Under the pieces are notes generated by a model that did not search any database, was not told where the DNA came from, and was given only the letters and a program-made list of their open reading frames with translations. This document shows positions 8,949 to 17,082 of a stretch of 64,000 nt of DNA, in pieces; within the stretch, counting starts at the first letter, position 1; every line of letters starts with the position of its first letter. The stretch is from an uncultured Clostridium sp. (GTDB lineage Bacteria; Bacillota; Clostridia; TANB77; CAG-508). A program made the translations under genes and the position numbers. Where the stretch lies: positions 1-64,000 of the forward strand of contig CAOJKP010000001.1 in the NCBI GenBank assembly GCA_948438085.1, read 5' to 3'.

Positions 8949-9015
8949 GACCGGTGCAGAGTGCACGTAGACCTGGCCTATGATGTTCAGGGCATAGCAA
9001 AGTTGTGAAAAAAAG

Positions 9016-9044
9016 GGAGAAGACGGAATATGTCTTCTCCTTTT
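9016..9044 (+). terminator. Rho-independent terminator
   Basis: GGAGAAGAC (9016-9024) pairs with GTCTTCTCC (9032-9040), followed by TTTT. Confidence 0.9.
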
Positions 9045-9107
9045 GTAATATATTAAGTTTAAATTAGTATAAAATTTTTGCGTATTTAGAAAGGAATATT
9101 ATAAATA

Positions 9108-9605
9108 ATGAAATTACATATAGTATTAGTAGAACCAGAAATACCACAAAACACAGGAAACATTGCAAGAACATGTGCAGCAATTGGTGGAAAATTACAT
9201 CTGGTAAAACCATTAGGATTTAAAATAAGCGATAAATATGTTAAAAGAGCTGGATTAGATTATTGGGACAAACTAGAATTAGAAGAACACGATTCATTAA
9301 ATAAATTTTTAGAAAAATATCCATTAGAAAAAAACAATATGTATTTAGTAACCACAAAAGGAAAACAAGTATATTCAGAAAATATTTTTGGTAATTTAGA
9401 TGAAGTATTTGTATTATTTGGAAAAGAAACAAAAGGATTACCAGAAGATTTATTAAAAAATAATTTAGATAGAACAATAAGAATTCCAATGAAAAAAAAT
9501 TTACGTTCATTAAACTTATCAAATTCAGTAGCAATAGTTGCATATGAAATATTAAGGCAAAAAAATTTTGAGTGTTTAGAAGAAATAAGTACATATTTTA
9601 ATTAA
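9108..9605 (+). CDS. trmL: tRNA (cytidine(34)-2'-O)-methyltransferase, TrmL
   Basis: TrmL is a SPOUT-class methyltransferase that methylates the wobble ribose of tRNA-Leu species using S-adenosylmethionine. The 165-residue length is typical. Family motifs are complete: HIVLVEPEIPQNTGNIARTCA at the N-terminus, VLFGKETKGLPEDLL near 104-118, and IPMKKNLRSLNLSNSVAIVAYE in the knotted SAM-binding region. The ATG follows AGAAAGGAATAT. It is monocistronic and uses native codons. Confidence 0.95.
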   Translation: MKLHIVLVEPEIPQNTGNIARTCAAIGGKLHLVKPLGFKISDKYVKRAGLDYWDKLELEEHDSLNKFLEKYPLEKNNMYLVTTKGKQVYSENIFGNLDEVFVLFGKETKGLPEDLLKNNLDRTIRIPMKKNLRSLNLSNSVAIVAYEILRQKNFECLEEISTYFN

Positions 9606-9630
9606 AATTTATAGTAAATGAAATATTTTG

Positions 9631-9658
9631 TTGCAAAATGTTTTAGATATGATATAAT
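9631..9658 (+). promoter_or_regulatory. Sigma-A type promoter
   Basis: TTGCAA at 9631-9636 and TATAAT at 9653-9658 are separated by 16 bp. It drives the gene at 9744. Confidence 0.65.
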
Positions 9659-9743
9659 GCATGTATAGTATTGCAATTATTTGATAAATACAAAAGAAAA
9701 TATCAAGTAATATTCATTAAAGTGAAAGGAGCCGTTTTCAATT

Positions 9744-10052
9744 ATGGAAAAAATAGTAGTGAAATTTGTAAACAAAGAGGATGTAAAAAAGGCATCAAAA
9801 ACTTTCTTTCAGGAGTATGTTCCTGGTATAAAACTTGTTGCAAAAGGTGACGAAATGGAAATTGAATTTCAAAGTGAAGCACCACAAGCACCACAGATTA
9901 TGCAATCTATTTTGGATTATGAACTAGTAGAGATGAGCTGTAATGATAGCCTTGATACAATTCCAACAATAGCACCAGATTTAGTTTTAAGCGATAATCT
10001 ATTACAAAAAAAAAATTTTGACAACCAAATAAAAGGAAGAAGAAGAAACTAA
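9744..10052 (+). CDS. Hypothetical protein sharing an N-terminal domain with the 12030 gene
   Basis: This 102-residue protein is unrecognised. Residues 1-62 align by eye with residues 3-63 of the protein at 12030 (KFVNKEDVKKASKTFFQ beside KFTSNEETKSVIKELFQ; LVEMSCND beside IEVCCEEF). The tail is short and basic (KGRRRN) after an A10 run, so it may be a truncated paralogue. The start follows AAAGGAGCC. It has its own promoter and a strong terminator. Codon use is more balanced than in neighbouring core genes, suggesting transfer. Confidence 0.65.
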   Translation: MEKIVVKFVNKEDVKKASKTFFQEYVPGIKLVAKGDEMEIEFQSEAPQAPQIMQSILDYELVEMSCNDSLDTIPTIAPDLVLSDNLLQKKNFDNQIKGRRRN

Positions 10053-10074
10053 GAAAGAGTTATTTTGGAAAAAG

Positions 10075-10108
10075 AAAAGCCTTGCAAATTGAATTTTGCA
10101 AGGCTTTT
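10075..10108. terminator. Bidirectional terminator
   Basis: AAAAGCCTTGCAAA (10075-10088) pairs perfectly with TTTGCAAGGCTTTT (10095-10108). It separates the convergent genes at 9744 and 10138. Confidence 0.9.
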
Positions 10109-10137
10109 ACTATTTACTGCTACTAACGAGTAGCACA

Positions 10138-10635
10138 TTACATATGTTGCAACAATACTTGGAAGCCACCATTTGCAATAGCTGTTCCAGAAAGAATAAT
10201 AATACCAGCAGTAAGAACACCTAATGCTAAAGGCCAAAAGGCTTTCTTTAAAGGTAAATCTAAAAAGTTAGCAATTAAAGAGCCAACCCATGCACCAGTT
10301 CCAGGAAGTGGAATGGCAACAAATAGAAATAATCCTAATGCAGTATAATTTTGTAATCTTTCGCTTTCTTGAATTTTTTTAGTTGCACGTTCAGTTGCCC
10401 AATCTATTATTACTTTAAATATTTTAAATCTTCCAAAAAAATTAAATAAAGGTCTAATATATTTAACTATAAAATAAATAGGAATAATATTTCCAATAAA
10501 ACTAATTATAAATGCTTCTATGTAGGTTAAATGAAATGTAAAAACTGCAACAGGAATAGCACCTCTTAATTCTATAATAGGTGTCATACTTATAATAAAT
10601 GTTGCTAAATATTTAAAAACTATGCTCTCAAACAT
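10138..10635 (-). CDS. Small multidrug export family membrane protein
   Basis: This 165-residue integral membrane protein belongs to the small multidrug export family (COG2426). The family signature ELRGAIPVAV is at residues 22-31, followed by membrane segments around 35-60, 100-130 and 135-160. The loop LFVAIPLPGTGAWVGSL is typical of the family. The export function is only a family label and substrates are unknown. The start is preceded on the minus strand by AAAGGAGGATT. It converges on the 9744 gene. Confidence 0.8.
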   Translation of the reverse strand: MFESIVFKYLATFIISMTPIIELRGAIPVAVFTFHLTYIEAFIISFIGNIIPIYFIVKYIRPLFNFFGRFKIFKVIIDWATERATKKIQESERLQNYTALGLFLFVAIPLPGTGAWVGSLIANFLDLPLKKAFWPLALGVLTAGIIILSGTAIANGGFQVLLQHM

Positions 10636-10678
10636 AAAATCCTCCTTTTTATATTAAAGATAGTAAATAACACATTAA

Positions 10679-11219
10679 CTAAAATGTCAAGCTATTTTTT
10701 ATATTGATAAATATAGGTTTTATATCATCTTTATTTTTAGCTAGAACTTCCAAATTTAATACATATATATTGTCTAAAGTTTCAATCCATATAACATTTG
10801 AATAAAAATTATCATTATATTCGGAATCAAAATATTCTATTTCATATTCAAATCCTGAATAATTAGAAATAGTAATAGGCGATATCTCAGAACTATTAAT
10901 TATATGTTCAGGATTATCAATAAATGATTTTTTATCATCTAAAACAAAATCATATAAATGTACATCACGCATTTTAATAATACTAGAACCATAAATAAAA
11001 GATTCATATTTTTTAGAATATAAACTTAAAGAATAATTAGAATTTCCGAGTAGCTACATAAGCTAATTTATTAGGTACAGATAATTTATACTTATTATCT
11101 AAAGAAGTAAATTCTATATAGTTTACATCTTGTTTATTACTTAAAAAAAGACATAATATAACTATAATAATTGCAAGAATTGCAATAGTTGATACAATAA
11201 AAATACCTATTTTATTCAA
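10679..11219 (-). CDS. Small membrane-anchored protein, needing a +1 shift at CGGA
   Basis: Read conventionally this is two ORFs (11219-11037 and 10972-10679). Dropping one C at 11048 joins them, with no intervening stop, into a 179-residue protein. It has an N-terminal membrane anchor (residues 5-27), an extracellular linker, then a domain beginning EFTSLDNKYKLSVPNKLAYVAT and continuing GNSNYSLSLYSKKYES. The second part has no ribosome site or start until well inside the domain. The family is unrecognised; the layout resembles secreted PsbP/DUF-type lipoprotein domains. The stop is TAG. The start at 11219 follows GGGGGAGTCG on the minus strand. Confidence 0.75.
11045..11051 (-). other. Candidate +1 recoding site (ACT CGGA) in membrane protein
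   Basis: On the minus strand, ACT (11051-11049) is followed by CGG (11048-11046) as codon 58. Dropping C 11048 gives GGA and opens the remaining 121 codons. Confidence 0.7.
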
Positions 11220-11294
11220 AACGACTCCCCCTCATGAAAAAGATTATACAATAAAAAAAATAAATATACAATACAAGTGTTGATATAACATGAT

Positions 11295-11322
11295 TTACAA
11301 GTTATGTAAATTGTGATATAAT
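11295..11322 (+). promoter_or_regulatory. Sigma-A type promoter
   Basis: TTACAA at 11295-11300 and TATAAT at 11317-11322 are separated by 16 bp. The stretch TGTAAATTGTG.TATAATATAAAT nearly repeats at 11881-11903 upstream of the 12030 gene. Confidence 0.65.
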
Positions 11323-11387
11323 ATAAATAGATAAGCTATGTGCGAATCTGTAGAAAAACCAATAAATATAATTATGGAGGTAACAGT

Positions 11388-11765
11388 ATGTATGTAGAGA
11401 ATGCTTTAGTTGGTTATCGGAGTGGAAAGCAGTGCCCTAGCTTTGAAGAGGTAAATAATGTTTTAAAGAAAGTAGATTATATTCCTATGGGTATAAAATA
11501 CTTTGAAATGGAGGATGATGAGTTAATCGCTCCAGGGTTAACGTTTTCCAGTTTGGAAAATCTGGTCGGAAACCAGGGAATTTACACAGTTATACCTGAT
11601 GGACCAGCGATACTCATTATTCCAGGCGTAAATAGGTCTTGGTGGCCAGAGATATATTTTGTCAGAACTGGTGCAAGCAACTTCATCGTAACGTATGATG
11701 AAGAAGAAAAACCATTACTGGTCAAAATAATAACCAAAATAATAAGCTTTTTCAATAAACACTAG
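11388..11765 (+). CDS. Hypothetical protein, 125 residues, foreign codon usage
   Basis: I do not recognise this protein. ATG 11388 follows ATGGAGG at 11374-11380. The product is a soluble alpha/beta protein (PMGIKYFEMEDDELIAPGL, NRSWWPEIYFVRTG) with a short hydrophobic C-terminal helix (LVKIITKIISFF). Codon 11 is CGG (11418-11420) followed by A, read in frame as Arg. A +1 shift there would stop within about 12 codons. Codon use (CTG, GTC, CCC, ATC) departs from the AT-rich neighbours. Promoter and downstream hairpin make it a self-contained cassette. Confidence 0.7.
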   Translation: MYVENALVGYRSGKQCPSFEEVNNVLKKVDYIPMGIKYFEMEDDELIAPGLTFSSLENLVGNQGIYTVIPDGPAILIIPGVNRSWWPEIYFVRTGASNFIVTYDEEEKPLLVKIITKIISFFNKH

Positions 11766-11769
11766 GTAA

Positions 11770-11799
11770 AAGGTCGATGTACGTAAGTACGTCGGCCTT
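11770..11799 (+). terminator. Hairpin, possible terminator
   Basis: AAGGTCGATGTAC (11770-11782) pairs with GTACGTCGGCCTT (11787-11799) around a GTAA loop. The T-run after it is weak. Confidence 0.6.
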
Positions 11800-11870
11800 A
11801 GCTAGTTTAAAAATAGCCCCCAAAATAGCAGTAAAGTAAGTATTTTAGTTATAAGAAGCTTGAAATTTAT

Positions 11871-11899
11871 TTGTAAATTATGTAAATTTGTGCTATAAT
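11871..11899 (+). promoter_or_regulatory. Sigma-A type promoter
   Basis: TTGTAA at 11871-11876 and TATAAT at 11894-11899 are separated by 17 bp. It drives the 12030 gene after a leader of about 120 bp. Confidence 0.65.
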
Positions 11900-12029
11900 A
11901 TAAATCATATTGGAATGTTTCCAGAGTACTAGTAGTATTATAGCAATTAGAATTTGTAAAATACTAATGGAAATACCAAGAGTAACTAAAAAACAATGAT
12001 TTTTTCTGTTCAATGAAAGGAGAACGAAA

Positions 12030-13040
12030 ATGACACAAGCAATTTTCAAATTCACAAGTAACGAAGAAACAAAATCTGTAATAAAAGAATTATTTCAGAT
12101 TGATGCCCGTAGTTTTAAAGCTAAGGAGAATACAGTCGAGGTAACCTTTCAGGAGCGGCCAGATGAAAGGGTGATTGATTTACTCCTGAAGTATAACCCC
12201 ATTGAGGTATGCTGTGAAGAGTTTACACCGGTTTTATCAATGACATCAACAGAATCACAATCGGATGCAGCATCAAGCAAGACACAGCGGGATTGCAAAA
12301 AAACACATCCAGCTACCGATAAGGTAAATTTAAGGAACAAGTTAAAAAAGATTGCAGAAGTATCGGCGTCGTTTGGCGAGTTTGCTAAAAAAGTATCTAA
12401 AAGTATGGGGATTGGTTCCGAGGAAACATTGGAAACAGCCATACGGTTTGCGGCAGACAGTGAAATGAGCTTGAAGGATTTAAGTGGGAGAATGTGTATA
12501 TCATATTCAACACTTATGAATTTAAGCAATAAAATGTCAAATAAAGTAAACGTCAAGCTGAGCGAACTTTTACAAGAAACAAGCGTCTACAAAAATTATT
12601 TTCGTAAAATAGAATCGGGCGCAGAGGCAAATGAAGGTTATGGTATTGATTCAGATACTGAAATCCAGGATTCCAAACAGGATGAGGATGCAAATGAATA
12701 TAAGGATTTGGACAGCATTTTAAAAAGAGTCGATAAGAACAATCCAGTTATAGATGACAGAATTAATTTTGTTTTGGAAGAAATGGGTATTAAAGCAGTT
12801 TTTACAGAACAGGAAATCCAACTGGAAATTAAAAATGCTGTTTTTAATGCAGCTCAAATGCAAGAAATTGCATGGGAAAAGGCTGTGAGAGATGGACAGG
12901 ATGCAGATGTTATAAAAATGCAACTGTCAACTCTAATAAATGATTTCTGTGAAAGAACCAAAAGCGAGCCAATGAAGGTGAAAAAATTTATTCAGAAGTT
13001 GCAGAAAACAATAATATGGGATAGCGAAATTTCCAACTAG
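12030..13040 (+). CDS. Hypothetical protein, 336 residues, foreign codon usage
   Basis: The protein is unrecognised as a family. Residues 1-65 share a domain with the 9744 protein. A Ser/Thr-rich linker (about 72-95) follows, then a helical region (EFAKKVSKSMGIGSEETLETAIRF) containing a helix-turn-helix-like stretch (MSLKDLSGRMCISYSTLMNLSNKM, about 150-173), and a charged helical C-terminus. DNA binding is a guess from that stretch. The gene has three in-frame CGG Arg codons (12156, 12288, 12444), followed by C, G and T, plus many CTG, GCG and ATC codons. It is monocistronic. ATG 12030 follows GAAAGGAGAACGA. Confidence 0.7.
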   Translation: MTQAIFKFTSNEETKSVIKELFQIDARSFKAKENTVEVTFQERPDERVIDLLLKYNPIEVCCEEFTPVLSMTSTESQSDAASSKTQRDCKKTHPATDKVNLRNKLKKIAEVSASFGEFAKKVSKSMGIGSEETLETAIRFAADSEMSLKDLSGRMCISYSTLMNLSNKMSNKVNVKLSELLQETSVYKNYFRKIESGAEANEGYGIDSDTEIQDSKQDEDANEYKDLDSILKRVDKNNPVIDDRINFVLEEMGIKAVFTEQEIQLEIKNAVFNAAQMQEIAWEKAVRDGQDADVIKMQLSTLINDFCERTKSEPMKVKKFIQKLQKTIIWDSEISN

Positions 13041-13074
13041 AAAACTAATCTTTATACTTAATCTTGGTATGAAG

Positions 13075-13113
13075 GGAAGGGGGCACTGAGTATTTAGTGC
13101 CCCCTTCCTTTTA
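13075..13113 (+). terminator. Rho-independent terminator
   Basis: GGAAGGGGGCACT (13075-13087) pairs perfectly with AGTGCCCCCTTCC (13096-13108), followed by TTTTA. Confidence 0.95.
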
Positions 13114-13254
13114 TATGAAATACATCTTACGAAATATTCTAAAAATTATCTCAGTAATAAAAAAGTATTGATATTTCGATAAAAACGTACTATAATTTAA
13201 AAACACAAAAGCCAATAAAATAATAGATATAAACATAGGGAATGTGATAATATT

Positions 13255-14649
13255 ATGCAACAATATAATAAAGAAATAATTAAAAAACTAATACAATATG
13301 GTTTTGATTTAAGGCTAATATCTTTTGAATATGATATACCAATTGAAGAAATACAAAGATGTAAGCAAGAACTAGAAACGAAAAATCAATCAAAATCTGT
13401 AAATAAACCTATCAAAGAAACTGTAAAAAAGAATAAGTCTAAAAAACAACGCGTGAATAAGAAACAAGAGAATAAAAACTCAAAAGAGGAAACAGTTTCA
13501 AAAATGGAACAGATGAGAATAAAATATAATTCGCTATTTTTTTCAAGTAAAAAGAGTGAATCTAACAATATAAAAAAATTATCAAAAAAACAAGAAGAAA
13601 TAATAAACTCTATTGTAGAAGAAATTGAGAGAATAGCTAAAAAAATGCCTAAACTTCCAATAATTGAAAAAAGAAGAAGCGCTAAAGAAATAGTAAGTAA
13701 ATTAACTGAAATAAAAGGATATCCATTAACACTCGAACAAGCACAAAAATTACATAGTATTTTAAATCAAAAAGAAATGAATGGGCTAAGATTATCGCGA
13801 ATAGACAAAATAGATTATATGATAGTTAATGCAAAAGCTATGGTGGCAAAAAGACTAGTGGAAGCAATTGATTATACTCAATCACAAACTGAAGATATAG
13901 ATGAATTAGAAAACTTAGCAAAAAAATTAACATTAGATGTGCAACGATGTAATACGATAGGTGCTGGAAATTTGAGAAGCAAGATTGAAAATAAAATATT
14001 AAGAATTAGACAAATAAATAATGTAAAAAAAGATGTAGAGCCATATGTAAAAGATATTGCAAAAGATATTATAAAGGGTACATTAGATGTTGAATTAGCA
14101 AAAGAAATTATAGCTAAAGAAGCAAGTAAAAGAATAGAAACTAAATCTAAAAACAAATTTTCATTAACACTTGAACAAGAAAAAAGACAAATTATAATTC
14201 AAATAAATAAATTAATAATGGAAGGTAGGCTTGTATATGATATTCAATATCCAGAAGTTTCTATAAAGCAATTAAACGAATTGTGTGGGGGAGAACTTAC
14301 TCAAGCTATAAACACAGTTGTAGAAAATTTAATTTCTAAGAAAGAGTATAAAAAAGCTAAAGATATTTGTAACAAATTTGCAAGTGAAAATAAAGAATTA
14401 TATAGTTATATAAGAATGTTAGCCAATAATATAAAAAGAGCTGAGATTTCTGATATGGTAATGAAAGGTATAAATGCAAAAATGTCAGAAGTAGAAGATA
14501 TAGCATATTTTTATAAAATTGAAGAAAAAATAAAAAAAGAAAAAATAAAAATATCATCAATCTCATTGGGAAAATCTGAAGACGGATTAAGATTTATTAA
14601 TTTAGGAGATATTTGGCCAATAGAAAAGCAAAAAGAACAATATATATAA
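13255..14649 (+). CDS. Hypothetical lysine-rich helical protein, 464 residues
   Basis: I do not recognise this protein. The first 45 residues could form a helix-turn-helix (KKLIQYGFDLRLISFEYDIPIEEI). Residues 45-85 are a basic, low-complexity Lys/Asn/Glu linker, and the rest is long charged helices, probably coiled coil. No membrane segment or signal peptide is visible. It includes in-frame CGC (about 13450) and CGA (about 13798) Arg codons, showing that other CGN codons are read normally in native genes. ATG 13255 follows AGGGAATGTGA. It is a single gene before the two-component operon. Confidence 0.65.
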   Translation: MQQYNKEIIKKLIQYGFDLRLISFEYDIPIEEIQRCKQELETKNQSKSVNKPIKETVKKNKSKKQRVNKKQENKNSKEETVSKMEQMRIKYNSLFFSSKKSESNNIKKLSKKQEEIINSIVEEIERIAKKMPKLPIIEKRRSAKEIVSKLTEIKGYPLTLEQAQKLHSILNQKEMNGLRLSRIDKIDYMIVNAKAMVAKRLVEAIDYTQSQTEDIDELENLAKKLTLDVQRCNTIGAGNLRSKIENKILRIRQINNVKKDVEPYVKDIAKDIIKGTLDVELAKEIIAKEASKRIETKSKNKFSLTLEQEKRQIIIQINKLIMEGRLVYDIQYPEVSIKQLNELCGGELTQAINTVVENLISKKEYKKAKDICNKFASENKELYSYIRMLANNIKRAEISDMVMKGINAKMSEVEDIAYFYKIEEKIKKEKIKISSISLGKSEDGLRFINLGDIWPIEKQKEQYI

Positions 14650-14705
14650 TATTATTATTTCAAGATTAAAAAAATATGTAAAGTTTAAGAATTTAAAAAA
14701 ATTAC

Positions 14706-14734
14706 TTGTACAAAATATATTAATATGATATAGT
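14706..14734 (+). promoter_or_regulatory. Sigma-A type promoter
   Basis: TTGTAC at 14706-14711 and TATAGT at 14729-14734 are separated by 17 bp. It is upstream of the response regulator. Confidence 0.6.
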
Positions 14735-14766
14735 TTAACTATATTAATAAGGAAGGTGGTACTTGC

Positions 14767-15504
14767 ATGGAGGAAGAAGTTGTTGTTGAAAGAGAAAAAA
14801 AGACAATTTTTATAGTAGATGATGAACAACATATTGTAGACATATTAGTATATAATCTAGAAAAAGAAGGATACAACACACTACAAGCAAATGATGGAAT
14901 AACTGCTGTTGACATTGCATTAAATCAAAAACCAGATTTAATATTATTAGATATAATGTTACCAAAAATGGATGGACTTTCTGTATGTAAAAGAATAAGG
15001 CATACTCTAAATGTTCCAATATTAATGTTAACAGCTAAAGATGAAGAAATAGATAAAATATTAGGATTAGAACTTGGTGCAGATGACTACGTTACAAAGC
15101 CATTTAGTGTAAGAGAATTAATGGCAAGAATTAAGGCTAATTTAAGAAAAGCAGAAATATCTTCAAGCGATAAAAAAGATGGAGAAAAACAAGATAATTC
15201 AAATAAAATAGTTGTTGGGGATTTAAGCTTAGACTTAGATAAATTTGAAGTAAGAGTTAAAGATGAAATCGTAGACTTAACTCTAAGAGAATTTGAAGTA
15301 TTAAAATACTTAGCAAATCAACCAGGACAAGTTATAACAAGAGAAATTTTACTTGAAAAGGTTTGGGGATATGAATATTATGGAGATATAAGAACAGTTG
15401 ATGTTACAGTTAGAAGAATTAGAGAAAAAATTGAAAAAGATACATCAGCACCAAAGATATTAATAACCAAAAGAGGAGTTGGATATTATATTGCAGCAAA
15501 ATAA
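14767..15504 (+). CDS. OmpR/PhoB-family response regulator
   Basis: This DNA-binding response regulator has an N-terminal receiver domain with the phospho-acceptor Asp62 (LILLDIMLPKMDG), Thr in MLTAKD and Lys in YVTKPF. A winged-helix output domain follows from about residue 150 (LTLREFEVLKYLA, TVDVTVRRIREKIE, TKRGVGYYI). It most resembles WalR/PhoP. An extra 15-residue acidic and basic N-terminal stretch precedes the receiver. The start follows AAGGAAGGTGG. The paired histidine kinase lies 55 bp downstream, across a strong hairpin, so kinase expression is probably reduced relative to regulator. Confidence 0.9.
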   Translation: MEEEVVVEREKKTIFIVDDEQHIVDILVYNLEKEGYNTLQANDGITAVDIALNQKPDLILLDIMLPKMDGLSVCKRIRHTLNVPILMLTAKDEEIDKILGLELGADDYVTKPFSVRELMARIKANLRKAEISSSDKKDGEKQDNSNKIVVGDLSLDLDKFEVRVKDEIVDLTLREFEVLKYLANQPGQVITREILLEKVWGYEYYGDIRTVDVTVRRIREKIEKDTSAPKILITKRGVGYYIAAK

Positions 15505-15534
15505 AAGAAGTCCCTACTGAAGTAGGGACTTCTT
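15505..15534 (+). terminator. Intra-operon hairpin between regulator and kinase
   Basis: AAGAAGTCCCTACT (15505-15518) pairs with AGTAGGGACTTCTT (15521-15534) around a minimal loop. It lies in the gap before the kinase, so it is a partial terminator, an mRNA-stability element or a processing site. Confidence 0.8.
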
Positions 15535-15559
15535 TATGGTGATAATTTAAGGAGATATT

Positions 15560-17014
15560 ATGTTAAAGAGTATACAAATAAAAATAGTGCTAGTTTTTTT
15601 GATTATAGGACTAATTGTAATTGCAGGTATAGGAGGTTCATTTATATATGAACTTAATTATGCAAAAGTACAGATTCAAGGTATAAATGAAAACTCACAA
15701 TTAATATTAAATATTATAGACAATGAACTATATAATACGAAATTTATAATAGGAATTGTTGCAGCTGTATTTACTGTTATATCAGTAATTGTGGGAGTAT
15801 ATTTAACAAAATCTGTTATAGGTCCATTATATAAATTAATAAAAAATGCTGAAAAGGTAGCATCTGGAGAAGAAACGGAATTAAAATATTTAACAGATGG
15901 AAAAAATAAAAACGAAATAGATGAATTAGTAGGTGCATTTGGAATGATGACTACCGAATTAAAGGAAAATTTAAATGAAGTTTCAAGACAAAAAAATCAG
16001 ATAGAAACAATACTTTTGCATATGAGTGATGGAATTATCGCATTTAATATGAAAGGAAAAATAATCTTAGTAAATCCAGCAGCTACAAGACTTTTAAGAA
16101 TAATGCCAGAGGATGAAAATTTTGAACAAATATTTAAAAGAATAAATTTAGATATTAATATGGAAAAGATTATATATTTGGAAAATTGGACATCTTCAGA
16201 ACAAAGAGTAACAATAGGAGATAAATATATAAACCTATTTTTTGAACCATTTAAAGATGAAAAAGATAGACCATCTGGAGTAATGGTTATGATTCAAGAT
16301 ATAACTGAACATGTAAAACTAGATAACATGAGAAAAGAATTTGTTGCAGATGTATCTCATGAACTAAAAACACCAATAACTTCAATAATGGGATATGCAG
16401 ATACACTATTAGAAGGAGAATATGATAAACAAACACAAGATAAATTTTTAAATGTAATAGCAACAGAAGCAAGAAGAATGGCAAAATTAGTTACAGATCT
16501 TTTAACTCTATCTAAATTTGATTCAAATCAAACTAAAGTTGAAAAAGAAGAATTTGATTTAGGAATATTAGCAAAGCAATGTCAAGAAAAATTGCAATTA
16601 GAAATAAACAAAAAATCTCAAGAAGTGGAATGTTTTGTTACAGCAAATGTACCACCAGTATATGCAAATAAAGATGGAATTGAAAGAGTAATATTAAATA
16701 TACTAACAAATAGTATAAAATATACACCAGAAAAAGGAAGTATAAAGGTTTATGTTGGATTTGTATATAATGATGCATATATAAAAATAATTGATAATGG
16801 ATTAGGTATACCAGAAGATGACTTAAATAGAATATTTGAAAGATTTTATAGGGTAGATAAAGCGCGTACAAGAGAAATGGGAGGAACAGGATTAGGATTA
16901 TCTATTGCAAAAGAAATATTAGATACTAATAATGGTAGTATAGATATAAAAAGTGAAGTCGGAAAGGGAACAGAAGTAGTAATAAGAATACCAACAAAAC
17001 AAAAAAATATATAA
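15560..17014 (+). CDS. Sensor histidine kinase, WalK/PhoR type
   Basis: This membrane sensor kinase partners the regulator at 14767. It has two membrane segments (about 7-30 and 58-85) with a very short extracellular loop, then HAMP (GPLYKLIKNAEKVASGE), PAS (ILLHMSDGIIAFNMKGKI), HisKA with phospho-acceptor His267 (VADVSHELKTPITSIMGY) and HATPase (N box NILTNSIKYTPEKG; DNGLGIPEDD; GGTGLGLSIAKEI). At 484 residues it is shorter than WalK of Bacillus because the extracellular PAS domain is absent. The signal is unknown. The start follows AAGGAGATATT. Confidence 0.9.
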   Translation: MLKSIQIKIVLVFLIIGLIVIAGIGGSFIYELNYAKVQIQGINENSQLILNIIDNELYNTKFIIGIVAAVFTVISVIVGVYLTKSVIGPLYKLIKNAEKVASGEETELKYLTDGKNKNEIDELVGAFGMMTTELKENLNEVSRQKNQIETILLHMSDGIIAFNMKGKIILVNPAATRLLRIMPEDENFEQIFKRINLDINMEKIIYLENWTSSEQRVTIGDKYINLFFEPFKDEKDRPSGVMVMIQDITEHVKLDNMRKEFVADVSHELKTPITSIMGYADTLLEGEYDKQTQDKFLNVIATEARRMAKLVTDLLTLSKFDSNQTKVEKEEFDLGILAKQCQEKLQLEINKKSQEVECFVTANVPPVYANKDGIERVILNILTNSIKYTPEKGSIKVYVGFVYNDAYIKIIDNGLGIPEDDLNRIFERFYRVDKARTREMGGTGLGLSIAKEILDTNNGSIDIKSEVGKGTEVVIRIPTKQKNI

Positions 17015-17082
17015 TTATTGTATTTATTAATAAATTACGATATAATATGTTTAATGTATGGATGAAAGGAAAGTGTAATAGA

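Larger units (their letters stand above)
8764..9044 (+). ncRNA. Candidate structured RNA or leader of a 35-codon gene
   Basis: This transcription unit of about 280 bp lies between a consensus promoter and a strong terminator. It is clearly more GC-rich than its surroundings. Several local hairpins are visible: a stem pairing ATACTA and TTTTC with GAGA and TAGTAT near 8780-8818, a GTGCA-GAG-TGCAC hairpin near 8955, and CTATG...CATAG near 8980-8997. Promoter strength, length and structure suit an abundant housekeeping-type RNA. I could not assign it to 6S, tmRNA, RNase P, SRP or raiA RNA by eye. A small ORF with a strong ribosome site lies inside. Confidence 0.5.
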
